Assembly (NCBI GenBank): GCA_037479115.1
Contig: JBBFLK010000002.1
Location: 1-64,000 of the forward strand
Direction: 5' to 3'
Source of the DNA: Anaerohalosphaeraceae bacterium
Lineage (GTDB): Bacteria > Planctomycetota > Phycisphaerae > Sedimentisphaerales > Anaerohalosphaeraceae
DNA: 64,000 nt
Notes under the pieces: generated by a model
Told to the model about the DNA's origin: nothing
What the model saw: only the letters and a program-made list of their open reading frames with translations
Databases searched by the model: none
Program-made: the position numbers and the translations under genes
In this document: positions 1-8,614 of the stretch, piece after piece
Numbering within the stretch: the first letter of the stretch is position 1
Layout: the number at the start of each line of letters is the position of its first letter

Positions 1-581
1 GAATGCATAACCGCATAAACAGATGTGCTAAGACGGCCGACAATCCCTACGGCTTCACAGGCGAAAGCCAGCTCACCGAGGCGGACAACCTGATTTTCCT
101 CCTCGCCCGCTATTACGCCCCCGCCCTCGGCCGATTCCTCTCCCGCGACCCGATTCTGACCCCGGTCCGGCTTCAGGGTTATGTCGGCTGGCTGCTGCCC
201 TATCTGAATCTGGATGAATCTCCCCAAGCCCTCCATCCGTATTTGTACGGAAGAAACAATCCGGTAAACAACGTTGACCCACCCGGCTTGAAAACGAAAA
301 AATCAGAATGCGATAAATGGCGGCAAACACCCAAGCCGAAGGGGCTATGCGGTACGACAGACTTGATTGCTCAATGCATGAAATGCTGTGCCGAGACCTT
401 CTCAAAAAGAATACTCGGCAGATCGTGGCCTAATACTTGGCCGGGTTGGTTTGCATGGTATGGAGCGTGTCGAAATACTTGTGCATCATCAGAGGGAAAA
501 CTTGGCCCCAGCCTCCCGGGGCCGGGGAAAACAATTCCGCAAAAACCTCGACTCGAAAAGGAGCAAAGCAAGGAGATATGA
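1..581 (+). CDS. RHS repeat-associated core protein, C-terminal end (5' truncated by window)
   Basis: The reading frame is open from the window edge, so this is the tail of a longer protein. The first 95 or so visible residues carry the RHS core: NPYGFTGE, then ARYYAPALGRFLSRDPI, then LYGRNNPVNNVDPPG, which marks the end of the conserved barrel. The last ~95 residues are a variable tip, rich in Cys (CDKW, LCGT, CMKCC, ACRNTC) and Trp. In RHS/polymorphic toxin proteins this position holds the delivered effector; no toxin family is recognised here, so effector activity is inference. The TGA stop overlaps the ATG of the next small membrane protein gene. That arrangement suits a toxin-immunity pair but proves nothing. 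Confidence 0.85.
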   Translation, partial: MHNRINRCAKTADNPYGFTGESQLTEADNLIFLLARYYAPALGRFLSRDPILTPVRLQGYVGWLLPYLNLDESPQALHPYLYGRNNPVNNVDPPGLKTKKSECDKWRQTPKPKGLCGTTDLIAQCMKCCAETFSKRILGRSWPNTWPGWFAWYGACRNTCASSEGKLGPSLPGPGKTIPQKPRLEKEQSKEI

Positions 582-988
582 ATCACCTTAGGAGAATTGG
601 AATGTCCTGCCTGATAGCAGGCATAATCGGCGGAATAACCGTTTTTCTTCTCATCCCGTTGTTTTTAGCAATCACTTTGCCTCTTCTGGTTCGACTTGAA
701 GGTCAGGCTTATTTATGGGCTGTCTCGATTTTAGAGATAGTCATTATAATAATTGTTTACTCATCGGGATTGTTCATCCTTTTGAAATCTCTTAAAAACA
801 ACAAACAGCTGACAGTCTTCTTTTTGGCGTTATTTGTAAATACGGCTTTGATAGTGCAAAAATATCAGCAGGGGTTGCACATTCAGTTTATGCTGGAACT
901 CATTATCGAAGTATTGCTGATATGCATCCTCTCCCTGATTTGCTGTTTTCAATACCGGGCAAAAACAGAAATGACGCCGAAACAATAA
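578..988 (+). CDS. Small multi-pass membrane protein, possible immunity partner of the RHS tip
   Basis: This 136-residue protein is almost entirely hydrophobic. About four membrane segments can be seen, near residues 8-38, 45-66, 76-93 and 105-124, and it ends in a short polar tail. The start ATG overlaps the RHS stop as ATGA, and an AGGAG ribosome site lies just before it at 572-576, so the two are translationally coupled. No family is recognised. Small membrane proteins directly behind RHS tips are often immunity proteins, particularly against membrane-active toxins; that role is inferred from position only. Confidence 0.7.
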   Translation: MNHLRRIGMSCLIAGIIGGITVFLLIPLFLAITLPLLVRLEGQAYLWAVSILEIVIIIIVYSSGLFILLKSLKNNKQLTVFFLALFVNTALIVQKYQQGLHIQFMLELIIEVLLICILSLICCFQYRAKTEMTPKQ

Positions 989-1006
989 AGCCGGCTTATC
1001 ACCGGT

Positions 1007-1150
1007 TTCATTTTTGCAGAAACGGATAATGCAGACAGAATAGAGGCGGTTTATACCTACGGAAATGGCCTGATTTCGATGAATCGCTCGGGCGTCAATG
1101 CGTATTATCACTATGACGGGCTGGGGGTCGGTGCGGCAGCTGACGGATAA
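1007..1150 (+). pseudogene. Frameshifted remnant of an RHS/YD-repeat coding region
   Basis: Frame 2 reads VYTYGNGLISMNRSGVNAYYHYDGLG, a textbook RHS/YD-repeat stretch. The following GSVRQLTD motif is only found in the neighbouring frame. The break falls at a run of five G at 1123-1127; removing one G would restore YHYDGLGSVRQLTD in a single frame. No start codon or upstream core exists in the 18 bases after the preceding gene, so this is a detached fragment. Such orphan fragments are common downstream of RHS genes, where tips are replaced by recombination. A weak echo of the next core motif (caatccct-cgg) occurs at 1617-1627, beyond the intervening gene. Confidence 0.7.
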
Positions 1151-1164
1151 GAAAAGGACAAAAA

Positions 1165-1584
1165 ATGTCGCAGTCAAAGCTGCTCTCCATTGGGTTCGGA
1201 CTGCTGGTGTTGATTGGGGCGGGTGCGATTCTGTATCCCCTAATGCAGGCGGAGCAAATTCTTCGCTGGGAGAAAGAGTGCGTCAAACTGCTGTACGATA
1301 TCCATAGAGCTTTGCTGAAATATTCATCAGACAACGACGGAAAATTGCCTCCGCTGCTTTCGCATCTCTATTCTCAGTATATAGATGACAGGCGTGTTCA
1401 GGAGCAAGTGCTGTTTTTCTCGGAACAGCAAGCGGCTATGATTTATTGGTATCCGGAAAAGCTGGGCAATCCGGAAGCTCCTGTTGTACAAATTATCTTT
1501 AAACCGGGCCGCGAAGCTTCCTATGCGCGGAAAGATTTCATTCTGTGGAGCGATGGGACAGTCAGCTTACGCCGCAGAAAATAA
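1165..1584 (+). CDS. Membrane-anchored pseudopilin-like hypothetical protein
   Basis: The protein has 139 residues. One N-terminal membrane segment lies at about residues 6-27, followed by a small soluble domain. The middle part (ALLKYSSDNDGKLPP, then LYSQYIDD) and the tail (ILWSDGTVSL) match the pattern of planctomycete type II secretion-like pseudopilins, which read roughly A-x-D-N-D-G-x-x-P and end with a DG-T motif. The usual N-terminal GFTLIE methylation motif is absent, so it is an anchored relative rather than a processed pilin. The ATG is preceded by AAGGA with a 6-base spacer. It sits between RHS debris and the tRNA; its role is unknown. Confidence 0.65.
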   Translation: MSQSKLLSIGFGLLVLIGAGAILYPLMQAEQILRWEKECVKLLYDIHRALLKYSSDNDGKLPPLLSHLYSQYIDDRRVQEQVLFFSEQQAAMIYWYPEKLGNPEAPVVQIIFKPGREASYARKDFILWSDGTVSLRRRK

Positions 1585-1679
1585 GTTCGCAGACAACTTT
1601 TCTCCGGGGACGGCGGCAATCCCTGCGGTTCTTGCTGAAACGAAATAAAATAATTCGGGGATTTGTCGTCCTGAATTCA

Positions 1680-1750
1680 TGCGGGCGACCAGAATCGAAC
1701 TGGCGTATCCAGCTTGGGAAGCTGGTGTTCTGCCACTGAACTACGCCCGC
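1680..1750 (-). tRNA. tRNA-Gly (anticodon CCC)
   Basis: The reverse complement folds into a complete cloverleaf. The acceptor stem is GCGGGCG with CGCCCGC, the D-arm stem is GTTC with GAAC, the anticodon stem is CCAGC/GCTGG around loop TTCCCAA, and the T-arm contains TTCGATT. The anticodon is CCC, giving glycine. The discriminator base is A and no CCA end is encoded. RHS debris lies directly beside it. tRNA genes are common integration points, but no attachment repeat is visible. Confidence 0.95.
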
Positions 1751-1868
1751 TAAAACCTATGCTCAAAAGACTTTACAACCCTTACCGACTCTGAGCAGGA
1801 GTCGTTTTCGTTCCATCAGCCCTGACCTATAAGACAACCGAGAAATTTTGTCAAGAAAATTCCGGCCG

Positions 1869-2792
1869 CTAACTGAAAAGGGCCTCCACAAACTCCTGCG
1901 GGTCGAATTCGGCAATATCCTCCGGCGTTTCCCCCAGCCCGACAAACTTCACCGGAATATTCAGCATATCTTTGATGGCAATTACGATTCCCCCCCGAGC
2001 CGTTCCGTCCAGTTTCGCCAAAAAAATCCCCGTCACATCAATCGCCTGGGTAAACATCCTGGCCTGCTGAATGGCATTTTGCCCCGTCGTGGCATCCACC
2101 ACCAACAGCACCTCGTGCGGTGCACCGGGGATATGTTTGGAAACGACGTTTCGAATCTTGGTCAATTCCTCCATCAAATGCTTCTGCGTATGAAGTCGGC
2201 CCGCCGTATCTAAAATTAAAAAATCCGCCTGGCGAGCCAGTGCCGCCGACGCCGCATCATACGCCACCGCCGCCGGGTCCGCCCCCTGCTTGTGCTTGAC
2301 AATCTGAACCCCAATCCGCTCCGCCCAGATACTCAGCTGTTCAACCGCCGCCGCCCGGAACGTATCGCAGGCCGCCACAATCACTTTCTTCCCTCCACGG
2401 CTGAGCATGTACGCCAGTTTGGCGATGCTTGTCGTCTTGCCCGACCCATTCACTCCCGCCACCAGAATCACGGTTGGGCCGGCAGCTGCCGTCTTCAGCC
2501 GACGGTCCTCCGCAGGCCAGTAGTTTTTGATATGCTCCTTCAAAAACGGAATGACCTCATCGGTCTTGACAATCTCCTTCTTCTTGTAGGCATTCCGTAA
2601 ATCCTCAATCAGCCGCTGGGTTGTTTCCACCCCGATATCATCGCTGATGAGCGTCTCTTCCAGACGCTCGAGAATCTCTTCATCCAAATCCCGGCCCAAC
2701 CCGAGCACGGCGGCCAGCCCGGAGGCAATTTTGCTGCGCGTCTTGCTCAGATGTTCACGGAGATACTGAACCGTTTTTGTAAAGAAACCCAT
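1869..2792 (-). CDS. ftsY: Signal recognition particle receptor FtsY
   Basis: FtsY is the membrane-associated SRP-receptor GTPase that docks ribosome-SRP complexes for co-translational insertion into the inner membrane. An N-terminal helical bundle (about residues 1-95) precedes the G domain, with P-loop GVNGSGKTT near 113-121, DTFRAAA, DTAGR and the TKLDGTARGG-type motif (here AKLDGTARGG). The protein ends in the FVGLGE...DPQEFVEALF tail typical of the family. At 307 residues it lacks the long acidic A domain of enterobacterial FtsY. The internal ATG at 2792 is chosen over an ATG 12 bases upstream because GGAG sits just before it. It is divergent from dnaA. Confidence 0.96.
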   Translation of the reverse strand: MGFFTKTVQYLREHLSKTRSKIASGLAAVLGLGRDLDEEILERLEETLISDDIGVETTQRLIEDLRNAYKKKEIVKTDEVIPFLKEHIKNYWPAEDRRLKTAAAGPTVILVAGVNGSGKTTSIAKLAYMLSRGGKKVIVAACDTFRAAAVEQLSIWAERIGVQIVKHKQGADPAAVAYDAASAALARQADFLILDTAGRLHTQKHLMEELTKIRNVVSKHIPGAPHEVLLVVDATTGQNAIQQARMFTQAIDVTGIFLAKLDGTARGGIVIAIKDMLNIPVKFVGLGETPEDIAEFDPQEFVEALFS

Positions 2793-2908
2793 ATGGCTCC
2801 ACATTCGATTATTTTTTCGACACTGACACGGCCGTCAGTGTGCCAAAATCCCCCAGCTTTTTCAAGTCCAATCCTGATGATTTTCCCGCCGCCTCCGACA
2901 GTTTCACA

Positions 2909-2937
2909 TTGACAGAACCGCCGAAAAACGATACAGT
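2909..2937 (+). promoter_or_regulatory. Predicted sigma70-type promoter of dnaA
   Basis: TTGACA at 2909-2914 and TACAGT at 2932-2937 are separated by exactly 17 bases, a near-consensus -35/-10 pair. Transcription would begin near 2944, leaving a leader of about 68 bases before the GTG start of dnaA. No DnaA box (TTATNCACA) is evident between ftsY and dnaA. Confidence 0.65.
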
Positions 2938-3011
2938 ACCTTGTCTGGAAACAGCAAGGACAGGAGGGTTCTTACAAAAATCTTCTGCCCCGTCCTCTTG
3001 GAAACAGTATA

Positions 3012-4328
3012 GTGAAGCAGCAGGAAACGGCACACATTTTGGAGCAGATTCTTGAAGAAGTCCGCACGGCGGACCCCGTCAACGTCCGCACCTGGTTCAG
3101 CGACCTGACGGTGCTGTCCTTCAGCGGCGGCCATCTCGATATCGGCTGTCCCGACCAGACCAAAGCCGACTACCTGAATGACCATTGTCTGTCCGTTTTT
3201 ACCAAAGCCGCTCAAAAAATTACCGGATATCTGGTCTCCATCAGCTTCCGTTCGGCTCACCCTGTCGGGTCCGGTCCGGAAACGCCGGCGTCCTTCCCGG
3301 ATGGTCTGCGTCTGCATCCGGATTACACATTCGACAACTTTGTTGTCGGCCCCTGCAACCGACTGGCTCATGCCAGCTGCATTGCCGTCAGCCAGAATCC
3401 CGGCACGGTGTATAACCCCCTTTTTCTCTACGGCAGTGTCGGGCTGGGCAAAACCCATCTTCTTCATGCCGTCTGCCATGCCTCCCGCGAAAACAACGGC
3501 GGTCTGTCCATCCGCTTTCTGAGCTGTGAACAGTTCGTCAACGGATTTATCAGTGCAATTGAACAGGGTCGGCTGGCCGATTTTCAAAATCAGCATCGGA
3601 GCGTCGATGTCCTCATCATCGATGACATCCAGTTTCTTCGCGAACGCGAGCAGAGCCAGGAGGAGTTTTTTCATACTTTCAATGCCCTCTACAACAACCG
3701 CCGTCAAATCATTCTGACCGCCGACTGCCCGCCCGCTCAGCTTCCCTCTCTCGAAGAGCGTCTCATCAGCCGCTTTAAATGGGGTCTTGTCGCACGGCTG
3801 GACCCGCCCAGCTATGAAACCCGCATTGCCATTGTCAAAAAGAAGGCCGGACTGCGCGGCATCCATTTGCCGGAGGGCATCGCCGAACTGATTGCCGAGC
3901 ATGTCCAGTCCAATATTCGGGAAATCGAAGGGGCCCTGACCGTTCTTTACGCCACCGCCAGAACGCTCGGCCAGCCCATCACCCCCGAACTGACGCGGCA
4001 GGCCCTCGGCATTCAGCAGACGGCAGCCCAGCGTTCCATCACCATGGCCGATATTATCGAAGCTGTCAGCCGCGATTTTGATGTTCGAATCACTGACCTG
4101 CAAAGCAAAAAACGAAGTCAAAGCATCGCCCTGCCCCGGCAAATCTGTATGTATCTGGGCCGTCAGCTCACACGCCACAGCCTGGAAGAAATCGGCGGCC
4201 ACCTCGGCGGACGCGACCATTCCACCGTCCTGCATGCCTGCTCCAAAATTGAAGAAATTTTCAAACGCGATGAACAGATTCGTCTGCGGATTGAAAACCT
4301 TACACGCCAACTGGCCCAAAAACAATAA
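3012..4328 (+). CDS. dnaA: Chromosomal replication initiator protein DnaA
   Basis: DnaA is an AAA+ ATPase that binds origin DnaA boxes and melts the origin. Domain I covers about residues 1-80 and the linker is short. The AAA+ core has Walker A GSVGLGKT at 141-148, Walker B LIIDD at 201-205 and the sensor/arginine-finger region EERLISRF near 248-255. Domain IV ends with the DnaA signature GGRDHSTVLHA at 399-409. Length 438 residues is normal. The start is GTG with only a weak GGA upstream; no better in-frame start is seen. Unusually it is divergent from ftsY and not followed by dnaN, so the usual origin neighbourhood is absent. Confidence 0.97.
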   Translation: MKQQETAHILEQILEEVRTADPVNVRTWFSDLTVLSFSGGHLDIGCPDQTKADYLNDHCLSVFTKAAQKITGYLVSISFRSAHPVGSGPETPASFPDGLRLHPDYTFDNFVVGPCNRLAHASCIAVSQNPGTVYNPLFLYGSVGLGKTHLLHAVCHASRENNGGLSIRFLSCEQFVNGFISAIEQGRLADFQNQHRSVDVLIIDDIQFLREREQSQEEFFHTFNALYNNRRQIILTADCPPAQLPSLEERLISRFKWGLVARLDPPSYETRIAIVKKKAGLRGIHLPEGIAELIAEHVQSNIREIEGALTVLYATARTLGQPITPELTRQALGIQQTAAQRSITMADIIEAVSRDFDVRITDLQSKKRSQSIALPRQICMYLGRQLTRHSLEEIGGHLGGRDHSTVLHACSKIEEIFKRDEQIRLRIENLTRQLAQKQ

Positions 4329-4359
4329 AAAAGGCATCGAGCCGTCTGGCTCGATGCCT
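4327..4359 (-). terminator. Intrinsic terminator of the htrA gene
   Basis: A perfect 12-base-pair inverted repeat (arms 4332-4343 and 4348-4359, loop GTCT) is followed on the minus strand by six U. It lies between the converging dnaA and htrA genes. On the plus strand no U-tract follows, so it acts best for htrA, although the stem could also slow dnaA transcripts. Confidence 0.9.
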
Positions 4360-4387
4360 GGAACCATCCAAAGACGACCGCAGAGAT

Positions 4388-5776
4388 TTATTTCTTCAGC
4401 GGAAGCACAACATAATAGGTCATCCGGTCAGCCCGAACAGACAAAATCACTTTGTCCCTTCCTTCGGCCTTTCGAAGGGCTTCTTTAAAGTCTGCGACCG
4501 AATTGACTCGTTCCCGGTTGACGCTCAAAATCACCATACCGGACCGCAGTCCTACTCGTGCTGCGTTGCTGTCCCCTTTAACCTCCGTAATGACTACGCC
4601 GGTCCCGTCATCACTGTTCCTGACCTGAATGCCCAGCTGATCAATCATGTCCTCCGCGACGGGACGAGTTCCGACAGTCAAAACTATTTTTTTCTCATGC
4701 CCGTTTCGAAGCACTACAAAGGTTAGTTTTGTCCCCGGAGCCGAATAACCGACGACATTTCGCACATCCTGGCTGCTGTGAATCTCCCGGTTGTCAATCG
4801 AAATGATAATATCATCCGGCTGCAGACCAGCCTGTTCCGCCGGGGACCCTTCATACACCTGCGTAATAATCGCACCGCGGCGAACCCTTAAATCCAGACC
4901 CTGGGCAATATCCTCCGTCAAATCCTGCAGTCCGATTCCCGCATACCCGCGGACAAATTTGCCCGTCTGGATCATCTGCTCGGCCATCGACTTGGCCATA
5001 TTAATCGGCACCGCCAGTCCGATGCCCATATAACCCCGCACGCCTGTATCGCCTGTAACAATTGCCGCATTGATGCCCACCACTTCGCCGTCGATGTTCA
5101 AAAGGGGTCCCCCGGAATTGCCCGGATTAATCGCCGCATCCGTCTGAATAAAATCTTCATACACCCCGGTATCATCACCCCGAATTCGCCGGCCTTTGGC
5201 GCTGACTACTCCGACGGTGACTGTCTCGGTTAAACCGAACGGGTTGCCGACAGCAATGACCCATTCCCCGACTTCGAGCAAATCGGAATTGCCCATTTTC
5301 ACAGTCGGAAGGCCCTTTACATCCGGAATCTTCAGCAAAGCCAGGTCTGCCTTGTCATCCGAACCAACAATCTCTACGTTTTCAAAGCGCCGCCCGTCGT
5401 GAAGCAGAATTGTAATTTTGGAGGCATCCGCCACGACATGGTGATTGGTCAGAATATAACCGTCTTCGGAAATAATGAAGCCGGACCCCTGACCGATGCG
5501 CCGCTCCTCTCGCGGCATCGGCAGACGAAATCTCGGCCCGAAAAATCTCTCAAAAAAGTCGTCTTCAAACGGGGAACGGTATCTGATGGCCTGCACCGTA
5601 TATTCCGACTGTACCGCAACTACCGCAGGCAGGGCCTTTTTGACCGCCTCCGTAAAAGCCCTTGATGTTCGCTTCAGCTCCGCCAGTTCTTCCGACCCGG
5701 CCCGCACCGGCACACTCAGCATCCAAATTCCAGCAAGAACCGCTAAGACCGCTCGACTCCGGATGTTCGTAAACAT
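4388..5776 (-). CDS. degP: Periplasmic serine protease of the HtrA/DegP family
   Basis: This is a trypsin-fold protease/chaperone that degrades misfolded envelope proteins. An N-terminal signal peptide (hydrophobic residues about 9-25, ending VRA) precedes the protease domain. The catalytic triad is His113 (TNHHVV), Asp144 (KADLALLK) and Ser221 (NPGNSGGPL). Two PDZ domains follow at about 260-345 and 370-455, the DegP/DegQ arrangement. Length is 462 residues. The ATG at 5776 follows an AGGAAGGA ribosome site, so a TTG 18 bases upstream is not needed. The small heat-shock gene lies 90 bases upstream behind its own terminator, so the two are separate units with related stress roles. Confidence 0.96.
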   Translation of the reverse strand: MFTNIRSRAVLAVLAGIWMLSVPVRAGSEELAELKRTSRAFTEAVKKALPAVVAVQSEYTVQAIRYRSPFEDDFFERFFGPRFRLPMPREERRIGQGSGFIISEDGYILTNHHVVADASKITILLHDGRRFENVEIVGSDDKADLALLKIPDVKGLPTVKMGNSDLLEVGEWVIAVGNPFGLTETVTVGVVSAKGRRIRGDDTGVYEDFIQTDAAINPGNSGGPLLNIDGEVVGINAAIVTGDTGVRGYMGIGLAVPINMAKSMAEQMIQTGKFVRGYAGIGLQDLTEDIAQGLDLRVRRGAIITQVYEGSPAEQAGLQPDDIIISIDNREIHSSQDVRNVVGYSAPGTKLTFVVLRNGHEKKIVLTVGTRPVAEDMIDQLGIQVRNSDDGTGVVITEVKGDSNAARVGLRSGMVILSVNRERVNSVADFKEALRKAEGRDKVILSVRADRMTYYVVLPLKK

Positions 5777-5816
5777 TGCTTCCTTCCTTTCCAATCAAGT
5801 GTCCATTGTAAAAATA

Positions 5817-5853
5817 AAGAAAAAGAAAAAAGAGGGCCTTCCGGGCCCTCTTT
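5817..5853 (-). terminator. Intrinsic terminator of hsp20
   Basis: A GC-rich hairpin (agagggcc 5831-5838 with ggccctct 5844-5851, extended by A-T pairs) is followed on the minus strand by a long U-rich tract matching the A-rich 5817-5830. A second hairpin, aaagccgg/ccggcttt at 5857-5878, overlaps the hsp20 stop codon immediately before it, giving tandem stems. Confidence 0.85.
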
Positions 5854-5866
5854 GGGAAAGCCGGTT

Positions 5867-6376
5867 TTATCCGGCTTTGACCTCGATTTTCTTGGCACGA
5901 GCTTTCTGATTTTCGGTTTTGGGCAGGCGGATCTTCAAGACACCGTCCTTGTATGTGGCTTCCACCTTGTTTTCGTCCACCTCCACAGGCAGCGCCACCG
6001 ATCGGCTGAAGGCACCGAAGCTGCGCTCGGAATGATAGTAGCCCTCTTTCTTCTCTTCGGACGACTGCTTCTTTTCCCCTTTCAGGGTCAGAACGCCGTC
6101 CGTCAGAGAAATCTCGATGTCTTTCTGGTCAATCCCGGGCAGTTCGGCGGTGATCGTGATTTCCTTATCGGTTTCAGCCACATCCATCCGAGGATAGAAT
6201 CCGCCGTCAAACCCCGTCCACCCTTTCCAGGGCTGCAGACCGAAATCACTGAAGAAGTCATCAAAGAGTCGGCTCATCTGCCGCTGCAGCGCCACGAAAG
6301 GATTGTCAAGCTCGCTGCCACGTACCGAAAGATTTCTCCGTCCTGTTCTCCAAGGTACCAATTCCATCAGTGCCAT
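5867..6376 (-). CDS. Small heat-shock protein, Hsp20/alpha-crystallin family
   Basis: This is an ATP-independent holdase chaperone of about 169 residues. The N-terminal arm contains LQRQMSRLFDDFFSDF, typical of bacterial class A Hsp20. The alpha-crystallin domain runs from MDVAETDKEITITAELPG to about residue 155, with GVLTLKGEK and the conserved A-x-x-x-n-GVL motif (ATYKDGVLKIRLPK). The C-terminal tail is short and basic, and a canonical IXI motif is not obvious. A GTG nine bases upstream is possible, but the ATG at 6376 has GGGAGG at proper spacing. It is transcribed on its own, ahead of degP. Confidence 0.95.
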   Translation of the reverse strand: MALMELVPWRTGRRNLSVRGSELDNPFVALQRQMSRLFDDFFSDFGLQPWKGWTGFDGGFYPRMDVAETDKEITITAELPGIDQKDIEISLTDGVLTLKGEKKQSSEEKKEGYYHSERSFGAFSRSVALPVEVDENKVEATYKDGVLKIRLPKTENQKARAKKIEVKAG

Positions 6377-6441
6377 AGATCTCACCTCCCTTTCTTTCGA
6401 TTACGATTGATTTGTTTTTCTTGTTCAACCGTCATTTTTCT

Positions 6442-6471
6442 ATAATACAAAATCCGTGCCAGAAAAAACAA
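6442..6471 (-). promoter_or_regulatory. Possible promoter of hsp20
   Basis: On the minus strand TTGTTT (6466-6471) and TATTAT (6442-6447) are 18 bases apart, about 65 bases ahead of the hsp20 start. The -10 is good and the -35 modest. A TTTGTA-A-TACAAA inverted repeat lies just upstream at 6485-6497 and shares AATACAAAA with the -10 region. No CIRCE element was seen. Confidence 0.35.
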
Positions 6472-6591
6472 TCAACCGCAACTCTTTGTAATACAAAAAG
6501 ATATGAAATTTCCAATCTCCGATGTTTTTTAGGGAAATCCTGCCAAAATGACAAGACAACCCGTCAGGCCTTGAAAAGAAATGTTTCGACC

Positions 6592-8571
6592 TTACCACGG
6601 AATCCACGGCCGCGCTTCCCAGTCCGCTGACCATTTTTCAACCGGATTTCTCCAGACAAAACAGAGCGGCTCTGAACTTTTTTCCCACTCTGCTCCCTGT
6701 TGTGTCTCAACCGAATAGCAAATCAAACCGGCTGTCTTGTGTCTGTACTCAAACAAGGGAACGAGGGCACGACTTGAATTGGCCGTCCCTGTCGGCATGG
6801 CATAGAAAAGAGGTTTTCCCGTCCCGCCGCCCGATTCTTTGCTGAATCGGACTTGCCCGTCTTCCATCCTTTCTGCATAAATCGGAATCAGCCCTTGGAA
6901 GGCCCGTTTCGGACTGACGGCCCAGAATGCTATCCCTGCAATGCTTTTGTCCTTCTGTTCTGTTCGTACTTGTGTCCCAAACAGATACTCCGGCCCCTTA
7001 TCCCTGTGAATTTCATAAACCGGCTCCGGAAGCCGCAGCCGTTCCTCCGACAAATCCAGCCGATACATAATCTGATTGTAATCATAGCGCGGCACAGCCG
7101 TCTCCGCCGAACCGGAGAAGGTAAAACTGTACGTCCCCTCAAAATAAAAGATCCGCCCTCCCTGCTGGTCAAAATACGGATGATGCTTCGGATTGTAAAA
7201 GGAGTACCGCTCGTGCGAGACAATTTTCTGAGCATATCCCCACGGTCCAACAGGCGTGTCGGCCTCTGCATACCATACCTCCCCCAAATAGGAGGAGTCC
7301 CCGCCCTGCTGAACGGCAATCAGAATCCACTTCCGCCGGTAGTCGTTCCAATAGACCGAACCGCTGTGAGGAATCACGGAAGCACCGTTCCGGATGTCTG
7401 ACAAAACAGCGGTGCTTTGTATTTCTTTCTGCAGAGCTTTTTTCAGGTCATCCGCTGATTTCCACTGACGCTGCAATTCGCCCCAAGAAACCCAGCGTCC
7501 TGCCGGCCTTTTGCCTGAACGGGCCGAAGATTCATCCAGTGCCGTATAAATCTCATACCGTTCCGGACAAACCATATCCTCCCAACGGTTCGGAATCCGC
7601 ATTCGAACACCCAGGGGAAACGGCACAGCAAAATAAAAATAGTGTTTTTCGCCGCAGACCGCCCCTAACGGATGACCGACACCGTCAAACGGAAACGGAT
7701 TCTTTTCGCTTCGAAGCACCGGACGAAACTGACAGGACGCATCGTCATAATCCAACAGACCGTATTCCAGCGCCTCCGTCAGCCCTTTTCGGCGGGAAAA
7801 GAACGCCGTCATATGTTCCTTCCCCTCCGAATCCTTCACGGAACAGACCCCCTCAATCCAAACAACCCCCTCCTCCGGCATCGGCACCATCTTTTTGCAA
7901 AATCCCCTCTGGTCTGTAAAATAGTGCAGGTCCACACCGACAGCCGGGTCCAGCCCGCCCTGCCGCGGCAGCCGAGATACCGCCCCGGAGGTCGCGAAGT
8001 TTCCCAGCGGATAAAACGGACAGTTTGTATCCCCCCAAAACCAGTACAGTCTGTCTTTGTACCAGCAGGTCTGTACGGAATCCTGCCCCATCACCTGTCC
8101 GTTGGAGGCGGGATTTTTCACCGGCACCGGAAGACCTGCCAGCAGACTGTCTCGATAGATGCCCTGCCCTGTAATGCGGTATAGTCGTTCGGCAATGTTC
8201 ACGCGCCTGACCCGGACCTGGGCCGTTTTCCCCGCCTGCACACGCAGCTTTACCCCCCGATTCCCGAACCCGTCCGGGGGATACTCATATCCCGGCCCTT
8301 GTACAGAAAAGTACACCTCCTGCTCCATCAGGCCCGGCTCGAAAAAGGCAATAACCCCCTGACTGTCCGTCCAGAAGGAAATTCCGTTGATGGTCTTCAG
8401 CTCTATCAGCGGCACCCCCCGTCCCGTCTGCTCATCAACAACCCGAATCACAAAAAAAGAACCGACCCCGGCAGGCTCACTCACCGAGGAAGCTTTTCCG
8501 AACAGCGGGAAAAGCAAAACAAATAAAAGAGTATTGAAAACCCGCCGGCTTAACTTCGATGCAGCACCCAT
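6592..8571 (-). CDS. Large secreted protein of unknown function, propeller-like
   Basis: The protein has 659 residues. A clear N-terminal signal peptide (hydrophobic 12-27, ending GKAS) targets it to the periplasm or outside. Residues ~35-130 look like a small beta-rich accessory domain (VRVVDEQTGRGVPLIELKT...). The rest is a long beta-rich region with repeated aromatic/WGD-type strands, such as YKDRLYWFWGDTNCPFYPLGN and HSGSVYWNDYRRKWILIAVQ. These recall five-bladed glycosidase-like propellers, but catalytic residues cannot be assigned. Similar proteins are known to me as planctomycete hypotheticals. The start lies 43 bases downstream of the ftsH stop, so it may share the ftsH transcript. 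Confidence 0.75.
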   Translation of the reverse strand: MGAASKLSRRVFNTLLFVLLFPLFGKASSVSEPAGVGSFFVIRVVDEQTGRGVPLIELKTINGISFWTDSQGVIAFFEPGLMEQEVYFSVQGPGYEYPPDGFGNRGVKLRVQAGKTAQVRVRRVNIAERLYRITGQGIYRDSLLAGLPVPVKNPASNGQVMGQDSVQTCWYKDRLYWFWGDTNCPFYPLGNFATSGAVSRLPRQGGLDPAVGVDLHYFTDQRGFCKKMVPMPEEGVVWIEGVCSVKDSEGKEHMTAFFSRRKGLTEALEYGLLDYDDASCQFRPVLRSEKNPFPFDGVGHPLGAVCGEKHYFYFAVPFPLGVRMRIPNRWEDMVCPERYEIYTALDESSARSGKRPAGRWVSWGELQRQWKSADDLKKALQKEIQSTAVLSDIRNGASVIPHSGSVYWNDYRRKWILIAVQQGGDSSYLGEVWYAEADTPVGPWGYAQKIVSHERYSFYNPKHHPYFDQQGGRIFYFEGTYSFTFSGSAETAVPRYDYNQIMYRLDLSEERLRLPEPVYEIHRDKGPEYLFGTQVRTEQKDKSIAGIAFWAVSPKRAFQGLIPIYAERMEDGQVRFSKESGGGTGKPLFYAMPTGTANSSRALVPLFEYRHKTAGLICYSVETQQGAEWEKSSEPLCFVWRNPVEKWSADWEARPWIPW

Positions 8572-8614
8572 AAACGTCCCGCCCTGAACCGACTGCTCCG
8601 GCAGGCTGAAGAAT

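Noticed and set aside
2805-3011. Replication origin beside dnaA
   Set aside because: No DnaA-box match or AT-rich unwinding element was seen.
2904-4367. Long minus-strand open frame across dnaA
   Set aside because: It lies opposite a clear dnaA with full motifs and resembles no protein; it is a GC-bias shadow.
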